From Beroe ovata (lineage: Eukaryota; Ctenophora; Nuda; Beroida; Beroidae): DNA of 25,773 bases. Below are positions 23,001 to 25,773 of this stretch, in pieces. The stretch covers positions 1 to 25,773 of the forward strand of contig CAMPET010000442.1 of the NCBI GenBank assembly GCA_946803715.1, read 5' to 3'. The translations under genes and the position numbers were made by a program. The notes beneath the pieces were generated by a model, which made no database searches, had not been told where the DNA came from, and worked only from the letters and a program-made list of their open reading frames with translations. The first letter of the stretch is position 1; every line of letters starts with the position of its first letter.

Positions 23001-25709
23001 ACGTGGATAACGGTCTGCTCTACTGGATCGAGAGGACGGGAGGTGTGGAGGGAAGGAGGAGGAAGAGGATGGCGGATACTGTGATTCTCCGATCTGTCTC
23101 GTAAGTGTCAATTTCACAAATCTTATCCAGTCATTTTTTCTATTCATATGCCTCCTATATTTGCACATTTCCCTGCCAAATTCTCTCCTTGGAAATCCTT
23201 TTGACATCGAGTCTCTCCAGTATGATTTGTGTCAAAGTTCATTGTGGTTTATGTACCTCCCTCACACAGATATTCTGGAGCTGATCTACGTAGGATTGAA
23301 CTGCCCACAGGCAGTGTGGAGTCCATGGACATCTCCGCACAACACGGTGTTCTGATATGGGTGAGGGAATGACACCACTCTTCATTGACACCACTCTCCC
23401 TTGACACTACTCTCCCTTGACACTACTCTAAGACAACTTTCTAATCTGACACCACTCTGACACCACTTTTTACTCATCACCTTGACACCACCCTCAATTG
23501 ACAGTTCCCTCCCTTGACACCATTTTTCGATCTGGCACAAAACATCACTCTGAAACCTTTGCACAATATCATCTCAGCATCACTTCTCTTTTCAGGTGAA
23601 CGTCGAGAAAAATGTTATTCAGTACACACGTTTGAAAGGCCTGTCTGAGGATACTATTCTGGTAGGATCATGTCAAACTAGAACTTATGATACTCCAATC
23701 ACTAACATTGATCTTCCCCAAATCTTCTTAATCTGAGTTACCCCCGTCTCTCCACAGGAACACCCCCTTCAAGTTACCCCCTCTTCACTGAATCTAGCCC
23801 CTCTCCCCCATTTTCAAATTAACCCCATCTCTCCCCCACTCATACTATCCCCCACTTTCAAACTAACCCCCCTCTCCCCAATTCATACTATCCCCCACTT
23901 TCAAACTAACCCGTCTCTCCCCCTTAGATCACAGATATTCGGCCTCCCAATCCTGGTCACATAACAAGAGTGGCTTCAACCAACGATGAGGTGTACTACA
24001 CTCAGTATTCCCGTGACACCAAGGGAGGTGAGTTCCTCGAAAAAACGATGGAAAAAACTACAATTCCTCACTTCCGGTTGACCTCTCGAGAACCCGGAAT
24101 TCTGCTCGTGGTTGTGTTTGATCATTTCCAATAATCATGCGATTCGGCGACAATTCCACTGTCTTTGCTCAGGTGTGGTGTTGTCGGATTCCACGAGTCA
24201 ACTGGTCCTGACAACATTCTCTGACAACACCTCGCACAAGGTCCTGACAACGCTTCCCTCCGCAAGGAATCTCGTTATTTACGATGCGGGGCAGGCATAC
24301 TGGAGTGGTAAGTGTGGGGGAAGATATGGTCCTTTTTCCGTGAAATTCCGGGGAGGAGTACCTGGATACTCTTTTCCCTACTTCCATAGGAAGTCATCCG
24401 TGTGAATCGGATCTGCACCTTACTAGCTACTTCACCCCTACTACAACCGAAGTGTTGTTGAATATGACTAAAGTTATGCGTATTACGACTCACGGTGTGA
24501 AGTCCGTATAGAACTCCGACTTGTCACATAATGACCGAGACAAGTATAAACATCTATTCTCCCCATTGTCCGAGATGTGGTAATTTCTCATCTCTCTCTC
24601 TACCAGGGAAGCGTAAGGAGGTCCAGCTGTACGAGAGGGAGGTGTCATACACGGAGGCGAGGACATACTGTAGAGAGGTTTACAACGGTACTTTAGCTCG
24701 GATTGGGGATGAGGATCAGAACAGGGAGATGTTCGAGGAGCTGAACACTGACGAGGTAACACCCCTACCACTGTAACACACCCTGTAACAAACTCCCCCC
24801 TGNACCCCCTCTCTCCCCCTCAGATCACTGATATTCGGCCTCCCAAACCTGGTCACATAACAAGAGTGGCTTCAACCAATGATGAGGTGTACTACACTCA
24901 GTATTCCCGTGACACCAAGGGAGGTGAGTTCCTCGAAAAAAGAAATAAAATGGAAAAAGTTACAAAATGAGTCCTCACTTCCGGTTCAACTCTCGAGAAC
25001 CTGGAATTCTGCTCGTGGTTGCGTTTCATCTTTACCAATATTAATGCGATCCTGTGTCAATTCCACTCTCTATGCTCAGGTGTGGTGTTGTCGGATTCCA
25101 CGAGTCAACTGGTCCTGACAACATTCTCTGACAATACCTCGCACAAGGTCCTGACAACGCTTCCCTCCGCAAGGAATCTCGTTATTTACGATGCGGGGCA
25201 GGCATACTGGAGTGGTAAGTGTGGGGGAAGATATGGTCCCTCTTTCCGTGGAATTCGGGGAGGAGTACCTGGATACTCTTTTCCCTACTTCCGTAGAAAG
25301 TCATCCGTATGAATCGGAATGAGATTGCTATTCACGATGGTTATTTCATTAGTGTTATCTACATTTCACTCTTCACTTTCCCCCTACTACAACCGAAGTG
25401 TTGTGGAATATGACTTCCTACTAAAGTTATGCGTATTACGACTCACGGTGTGAAGTCCGTATAGAACTCCGACTTGTCGTCACATAATGACCGAGACAAG
25501 TATAACATCTATTCCCCCATTGTCCGAGATGTGGTAATTTCTCATATTACTCTCTACCAGGGAAGCGTAAGGAGGTCCAGCTGTACGAGAGGGAAGTGTC
25601 ATACACGGAGGCGAGGACATACTGTAGGGAGGTTTACAACGGAACTCTAGCTAGGATTGGGGACGAGGATCAGAACAGGGAGATGTTCGAGGAGCTGAAC
25701 ACTGACGAG
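1437..25709 (+). CDS. Large LRP-like mosaic receptor, partial at both ends (overall exon chain)
   Basis: Multi-exon gene read from GT/AG splice sites, phase continuity and domain content. Exons: 1437-1575 or 2312-2450, 2593-2794, 2960-3092, 3276-3378, 3541-3661, 3749-3888, 4028-4150, 4431-4571, 4677-4790, 5044-5164, 5335-5484, 5618-5703, 6008-6075, 6206-6338, 6465-6601, 6726-6933, 7040-7114, 7199-7342, 7486-7603, 7763-7864, 8032-8128, 8333-8438, 8535-8654, 8760-8882, 9102-9181, 9288-9429, 9545-9627, 9764-9850, 10004-10112, 10210-10304, 10579-10687, 10793-10864, 15129-15245, 15932-16008, 17154-17256, 18517-18642, 19700-19845, 20298-20436, 20568-20708, 20864-20953, 21131-21256, 21470-21580, 21794-21880, 21988-22088, 22925-23100, 23270-23360, 23596-23661, 23928-24027, 24173-24307, 24607-24755, then a duplicate cassette 24824-24923, 25080-25214, 25561-25709. 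Neither start codon, signal peptide, transmembrane segment nor stop lies in the window. EGF/YWTD alternation places it with LRP-type receptors by family knowledge; ligand and pathway are unknown. Residue numbers in other entries count from 2312 as residue 1. Confidence 0.85.
1656..2311. repeat. Tandem intronic repeat, copy 4, leading into EGF exon B
   Basis: About 1660-2200 repeats copy 3 with scattered substitutions, then the same exon-proximal tail ends at the acceptor ATCCCAG. The minus-strand frame present in copy 3 is broken here into two overlapping frames (1885-1685 and 2051-1812), consistent with a small indel. The 5' end adjoins the N at 1655, where the sequence jumps from intron downstream of exon A into the repeat. 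Confidence 0.8.
2312..2450 (+). CDS. EGF-like exon B
   Basis: Second copy of the 139-bp EGF exon: acceptor ATCCCAG, donor GTAAGA. Encodes residues 1-46 and the first base of 47, with [12 protein letters not shown] and YSCACSNGL. The last EGF cysteine lies in the following exon (GKIC), joined in phase 1 (AAC-G/GG-AAG). In LRP proteins this EGF type closes one propeller and precedes the next, so a further propeller should lie left of the window. Downstream intron sequence is also similar between copies A and B until the N at 1655. Confidence 0.88.
2593..4150 (+). CDS. YWTD (LDLR class B) beta-propeller 1
   Basis: Six exons (2593-2794, 2960-3092, 3276-3378, 3541-3661, 3749-3888, 4028-4150), residues about 47-321, close to the roughly 260 residues of a six-bladed propeller. 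Visible blade motifs are [31 protein letters not shown] and LYWTDW, with the typical HPFGLAV before the last strand. This fold binds protein ligands outside the cell in LRP and LDL receptors. Unusually, no EGF follows: a kringle starts directly after it. The intron at 3889-4027 contains a few TGACACCAC repeats. Confidence 0.9.
4374..4416. repeat. Two X-box-like palindromes in a short tandem repeat
   Basis: GTTACCTTGGTAAC occurs at 4374-4387 and again at 4403-4416, as part of a 29-bp tandem repeat just before the kringle acceptor at 4430. The palindrome resembles RFX X-box sites (GTNNYYATRRNNAC) although the centre is TTGG-type here. Function is not shown by the sequence. Confidence 0.55.
4431..4790 (+). 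CDS. Kringle domain
   Basis: Two exons (4431-4571, 4677-4790; phase 1 to phase 1) encode residues about 322-405. The pattern is [37 protein letters not shown] and WEYCSIKRC: all six kringle cysteines are present, plus the family landmarks CQAW, NYCRNP and PWCYT. The split between the second and third cysteines is a usual kringle intron position. Kringles bind proteins or lysine-like ligands in clotting proteases, and occur in Kremen, an LRP6 co-receptor; a kringle inside an LRP-like chain is unusual. The NYP-F-AGLG stretch fits NYPNAGL of typical kringles. Confidence 0.93.
5044..5703 (+). CDS. C-type lectin-like domain 1 (degenerate)
   Basis: Three exons (5044-5164, 5335-5484, 5618-5703; phase 1 to phase 1), residues about 406-524. 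Landmarks are [18 protein letters not shown] (first cysteine and helix), [14 protein letters not shown] and VPATCEIYC. The two inner cysteines that normally form the second disulphide are both missing, as are EPN/QPD and WND calcium-binding motifs (NGRWLLRN stands in the WND region). It therefore keeps the fold but probably not calcium-dependent sugar binding (inference). Confidence 0.88.
5704..6007. repeat. TGACACCACTTTC minisatellite filling an intron
   Basis: This 304-bp intron consists mostly of about a dozen imperfect copies of CTCTGACACCACTTTCA. The last copy supplies the pyrimidine tract of the 3' splice site (TTTCTCCCCTCAG). Related TGACACCAC units are scattered through other introns of the same gene. 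Confidence 0.85.
6008..6338 (+). CDS. Fibronectin type II domain 1
   Basis: Exons 6008-6075 and 6206-6338 (phase 1 to phase 1), residues about 525-591. [27 protein letters not shown] and WGYCHTH reproduce the FN2 layout: C-x-FPF, second C, W/M-C, and WGYC, four cysteines. In the usual family the third cysteine is preceded by W; here it is M. FN2 modules bind collagen or gelatin and accompany CTLDs in mannose-receptor proteins (family knowledge). Confidence 0.87.
6465..6933 (+). CDS. Unrecognised extracellular module (possible galactose-binding-like fold)
   Basis: Exons 6465-6601 and 6726-6933 (phase 1 to phase 1), residues about 592-706. I do not recognise the family. Visible features are alternating hydrophobic strands ([21 protein letters not shown]), four cysteines (PTKC, LPCR, VVDC, VMCG) and an ending [10 protein letters not shown] that resembles the CELEVFG end of the next, FTP-like module. 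It could be a divergent FTP or other beta-sandwich domain. Splice phases fit both neighbours, so the exons themselves are well supported. Confidence 0.75.
7040..8068 (+). CDS. Fucolectin/F5-8C-like (FTP) lectin module
   Basis: Exons 7040-7114, 7199-7342, 7486-7603, 7763-7864 and the start of 8032-8128, residues about 707-866. Landmarks in order: [55 protein letters not shown] and VCELEVFG. This is the layout of the fucolectin/tachylectin-4/pentraxin (FTP) family, which binds fucose through a calcium-stabilised site. The central loop ([20 protein letters not shown] and onward) is longer and more charged than in the family and lacks the usual histidine-rich stretch, so fucose binding is uncertain. 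The exon at 7486 was chosen over an acceptor at 7423 because the latter gives TAA in the required frame. Confidence 0.85.
8069..8438 (+). CDS. Fibronectin type II domain 2
   Basis: Begins inside exon 8032-8128 and continues in 8333-8438, residues about 867-920. [33 protein letters not shown] and LWGYCHQAD give the four FN2 cysteines with PWCYT and WGYC in the right order. Phase 0 joins the two exons (GAG/GTA). It shares an exon with the end of the FTP module, the only module boundary in this protein not set by an intron. Confidence 0.88.
8150..8210. repeat. Cluster of X-box-like palindromes in an intron
   Basis: GTTACCATGGCAAC (8150-8163) and GTTACCATAGTAAC (8184-8197), each followed by GTGGTAACCAGGG, form an imperfect tandem repeat of 34 bp. 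Both 14-mers fit the RFX X-box consensus. The same intron carries a palindromic GTTGCTTAGCAAC in the next one (8462-8474). Confidence 0.6.
8535..8882 (+). CDS. Two EGF-like domains
   Basis: Exon 8535-8654 encodes an EGF with [19 protein letters not shown] and DGKTC. Exon 8760-8882 encodes a second with [20 protein letters not shown] and PDGISC. Each is a single exon bounded by phase-1 introns, residues about 921-1001. The NNGGCS-LC type is the one that caps LRP propellers. A pair before a propeller is the arrangement seen in LDLR and LRP proteins. Confidence 0.93.
9102..10864 (+). CDS. YWTD (LDLR class B) beta-propeller 2
   Basis: Eight exons (9102-9181, 9288-9429, 9545-9627, 9764-9850, 10004-10112, 10210-10304, 10579-10687, 10793-10864), residues about 1002-1260. 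This is the most canonical propeller of the four: [68 protein letters not shown] and IFWTDWGRK mark six blades. Exon boundaries tend to fall between strand-forming segments. The last exon ends in phase 1 and its partner EGF exon is 4.3 kb away at 15129, with a complete GPCR gene on the other strand in between. Confidence 0.93.
10119..10132. repeat. Perfect X-box-like palindrome
   Basis: GTTACCATGGTAAC, a perfect 14-bp palindrome seven bases downstream of the donor at 10113. A degenerate relative (GTTACCGTGGTGAA) follows at 10170. It fits the RFX X-box consensus; no function can be read from the sequence. Confidence 0.55.
10970..12856 (-). CDS. Class A (rhodopsin-like) GPCR, complete, nested antisense
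   Basis: Minus-strand exons 12856-12739, 12569-12408, 12148-12009 and 11821-10970 join to 1272 nt, 423 residues plus stop. The ATG at 12856 is chosen because it gives a short extracellular N-terminus with an N-glycosylation sequon (N7) before TM1; upstream reading lacks an in-frame ATG nearby. TM landmarks: G40-N41 in TM1, LAD (D71) in TM2, W91 of the WxLG loop, C98 at the top of TM3 pairing with C173, W147 in TM4, P197 in TM5, SWTPY (W244, P246) in TM6 and NPVIY (279-283) in TM7. TM3 ends in Y-R-L (R123) rather than D/E-R-Y. Position 7.43 is T273, so it cannot be an opsin; 3.32 is K105, so it is not a typical amine receptor. The cytoplasmic tail is about 130 residues, Ser/Thr/charged. The ligand is unknown. 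Confidence 0.92.
11015..11063. repeat. Three TCACGTGA octamers inside the GPCR tail
   Basis: TCACGTGA occurs in ATCACGTGAC (11015-11024), GTCACGTGAC (11036-11045, perfect palindrome) and GTCACGTGAT (11054-11063). On the coding strand they give the repeated Ser-Arg-Asp triplet in the receptor tail. The core is an E-box of the MITF/TFE/USF type. Confidence 0.6.
12857..14028. other. Intronic stretch upstream of the GPCR
   Basis: Lies 5' of the antisense GPCR and within the large intron of the LRP-like gene, so it should hold the GPCR promoter and 5' UTR. I see no clear TATA box, no convincing additional coding exon and no long repeat. The open frames here are short, unlike any domain, and not supported by splice sites. 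Confidence 0.5.
14029..14099. repeat. GT microsatellite at gap edge
   Basis: About 70 bp of (GT)n with small interruptions, running straight into the N run. The repeat is the likely reason the assembly broke here. Confidence 0.95.
14100..15061. other. Assembly gap (962 N)
   Basis: Unknown sequence inside the intron 10865-15128. The flanking exons match in phase (1 and 1), so no missing exon is required, though a symmetrical phase 1-1 module could be hidden. Open frames that run through it are artefacts. Confidence 0.99.
15129..15245 (+). CDS. EGF-like domain after propeller 2
   Basis: Single 117-bp exon, phase 1 to phase 1, acceptor CCCCGCAG, donor GTGAGT, residues about 1261-1299. [25 protein letters not shown] and GSC give six cysteines in EGF spacing. 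It closes propeller 2 although separated from it by 4.3 kb. NGGC is replaced by RPCPDG-C, so it is a diverged LRP-type EGF. Confidence 0.88.
15246..15931. other. Intron with CACGTG-rich sequence
   Basis: Contains numerous ACACGTGT/CACGTG words (15253-15292, 15430-15475, 15610-15640) and an X-box-like GTTGCCATGGTGAC at 15456-15469. No coding exon or RNA gene recognised. Confidence 0.6.
15932..20953 (+). CDS. Diverged YWTD-type beta-propeller 3
   Basis: Seven exons (15932-16008, 17154-17256, 18517-18642, 19700-19845, 20298-20436, 20568-20708, 20864-20953), residues about 1300-1573. Phases agree throughout and the set begins and ends in phase 1. Blade-like strands remain ([78 protein letters not shown]), but the YWTD core is nearly lost. 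It is called a propeller because of this strand rhythm, the length and the flanking EGFs. Exon 17154 has a second usable acceptor six bases upstream (CCCAG/ACACAG), which would add Thr-Gln. Confidence 0.8.
16009..17153. other. Long intron, AT-rich, with short inverted and direct repeats
   Basis: Holds a 21-bp direct duplication (AAATCTACAAAATTATAAGG, about 16131-16170), inverted AAATTGGCA/TGCCAATTT (about 16227-16260), inverted TGATTAAATCA/TGATTTAATCA (about 16279-16321), and GT-rich tracts at 16615-16680 and 17030-17125. No exon or RNA gene recognised. The paired inverted repeats could be the remains of a small non-autonomous transposon, but no complete terminal repeats or target duplication were identified. 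Confidence 0.5.
17257..18516. other. Long AT-rich intron
   Basis: Between propeller 3 exons. Contains a TTTGTTTGTGTG-rich tract at about 18140-18245. No coding exon, RNA gene or complete mobile element recognised. Confidence 0.5.
18643..19699. repeat. Intron with three minisatellites
   Basis: GATACTAGCTGTTA-type units at 18681-18737, CCGACTGTGACCAA repeated at 18762-18799, and ATGAGCAACATTGAC repeated about six times at 19273-19360. The remainder is unremarkable AT-rich intron with no coding exon recognised. Confidence 0.75.
19846..20297. other. Intron, nothing distinctive
   Basis: G-rich plus-strand tract at 19860-20020 (AAGGGGG-type words) and otherwise AT-rich. No exon or RNA gene seen. 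Confidence 0.5.
20508..20542. repeat. TAGATTTTTC short tandem repeat
   Basis: TAGATTTTTC repeated about three times in the intron before exon 20568. Confidence 0.8.
21131..21256 (+). CDS. EGF-like domain after propeller 3
   Basis: Single exon, phase 1 to phase 1, residues about 1574-1615. [24 protein letters not shown] and VGC give the six cysteines; CEQLCLL resembles the CSHLCLL of the first EGF. It closes propeller 3. The intron before it has a poly-G run with an N at 21036. Confidence 0.9.
21470..24307 (+). CDS. Diverged YWTD-type beta-propeller 4
   Basis: Eight exons (21470-21580, 21794-21880, 21988-22088, 22925-23100, 23270-23360, 23596-23661, 23928-24027, 24173-24307), residues about 1616-1904, phase 1 to phase 1. 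Strand rhythm and remnants of the blade motif remain ([46 protein letters not shown]). A basic insertion GRRRKRM follows LLYWIER and contains a furin-type R-R-K-R. No EGF follows: the next exon starts a CTLD. The intron 22089-22924 carries two tRNA genes. Confidence 0.8.
22135..22206 (-). tRNA. tRNA-Gln (anticodon CTG)
   Basis: 72-nt cloverleaf on the minus strand: acceptor GGTCTCA/TGAGACC, D-arm with TAGTGGTTAGC (A box), anticodon stem CAGGA/TCCTG with loop CTCTGAA, T-arm CCGAG-TTCGACT-CTCGG (B box). No intron. A run of seven or more T follows the 3' end on the minus strand (complement of 22128-22134), a Pol III terminator. Identical in sequence to the plus-strand copy at 22343. Confidence 0.96.
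22343..22414 (+). tRNA. tRNA-Gln (anticodon CTG)
   Basis: Same 72-nt sequence as the minus-strand copy. Acceptor GGTCTCA pairs with TGAGACC, discriminator T; anticodon CTG at 22376-22378 reads CAG codons. TTTT at 22418-22421 is a Pol III terminator. The two genes point away from each other within one intron of the LRP-like gene. Confidence 0.96.
22422..22924. other. Intron remainder with X-box-like and TGACACC repeats
   Basis: AT-rich sequence, TGACACCAC-type units at about 22681-22745, and two X-box-like 14-mers, GTTACCATGGTTAC (22862-22875) and GTTACCATGGTTGC (22879-22892), shortly before the acceptor at 22924. No exon seen. Confidence 0.6.
23361..23595. repeat. TGACACCACTC minisatellite intron
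   Basis: Short intron largely made of imperfect TTGACACCACTCTCCC units (23368-23530), related to those at 5704-6007. Confidence 0.8.
23750..23927. repeat. C-rich tandem repeat in intron
   Basis: Imperfect duplication of a unit containing CATACTATCCCCCACTTTCA and AACTAACCC (about 23841-23912), ending at the acceptor CCCTTAG. Confidence 0.75.
24607..24755 (+). CDS. C-type lectin-like domain 2, N-terminal exon
   Basis: 149-bp exon, phase 1 to phase 0, residues about 1905-1954. [32 protein letters not shown] and REMFEEL match the first helix, first cysteine and second helix of CTLDs (compare [17 protein letters not shown] in the first CTLD). The rest of the domain must lie in later exons beyond the window, or after the duplicated cassette. 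Confidence 0.82.
24824..25709 (+). CDS. Duplicate three-exon cassette (propeller 4 end plus CTLD start)
   Basis: Exons 24824-24923, 25080-25214 and 25561-25709 repeat 23928-24027, 24173-24307 and 24607-24755 with the same lengths (100, 135, 149 nt), phases and splice sites; introns are also alike. Total 384 nt, 128 codons, phase 0 in and phase 0 out, so it can be included without a frameshift. About nine of the ten or so coding differences are synonymous; one changes N to K in RPPNPGH. Including both copies would put half a CTLD next to a repeated propeller blade, which is structurally odd. Alternatives are mutually exclusive use, or two alleles laid in tandem by the assembler; an N at 24803 lies just before this copy. 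Confidence 0.75.
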
Positions 25710-25773
25710 GTAGCACCCCCCCCCTGTAACACACTCCCTCACTGTAACACACTCCCCCCTCCCTGTAGCACAC

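Overview
The window looks like nuclear DNA from an early-branching marine invertebrate. A sponge or similar non-bilaterian is my best guess, but the sequence does not prove it. The grounds are small phase-consistent exons with GT/AG introns of about 80 bp to several kb, animal extracellular modules (LDL-receptor YWTD propellers, EGF, kringle, C-type lectin, fibronectin type II, fucolectin-like), a class A 7TM receptor and Pol III tRNA genes. No bacterial features were seen. Five assembly gaps or ambiguous positions (560, 1655, 14100-15061, 21036, 24803) limit some conclusions.

Almost the whole window is one large plus-strand gene entering from the left and leaving to the right. I traced about 50 exons whose reading phases agree at every junction; from 2312 to 24755 they sum to 5862 nt, exactly 1954 codons without a stop. 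Domain order is EGF, YWTD propeller 1, kringle, C-type lectin (CTLD), FN2, an unrecognised module, a fucolectin/F5-8C-like (FTP) module, FN2, EGF, EGF, propeller 2, EGF, propeller 3, EGF, propeller 4, and the start of a second CTLD. The EGF/propeller alternation is that of the LRP receptors. The block of kringle, CTLD, FN2 and FTP lectin modules between propellers 1 and 2 is not something I know from any described LRP. From the first junction (2450) on, nearly every module is bounded by phase-1 introns, the classic sign of exon shuffling.

Region by region: 1-2311 is a tandem intronic repeat whose last two units each carry a copy of the same 139-bp EGF exon. 2593-8882 holds propeller 1 and the mosaic block. 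9102-10864 is propeller 2. The phase-1 intron 10865-15128 contains a complete antisense GPCR gene (four exons, 423 residues, 12856 down to 10970), a GT microsatellite and a 962-bp N run. 15129-24307 holds EGF, propeller 3, EGF and propeller 4 with longer introns, one of which carries two divergent tRNA-Gln(CTG) genes in an inverted repeat. 23928-25709 is a tandem duplication of a three-exon cassette (end of propeller 4 plus start of CTLD).

The large protein is presumably a cell-surface or secreted multi-ligand receptor: propellers for protein ligands, lectin-like modules possibly for glycans. The nested GPCR has no obvious functional link beyond location. Introns are rich in short repeats, notably X-box-like palindromes (GTTACCATGGTAAC type) and TGACACCACT minisatellites.
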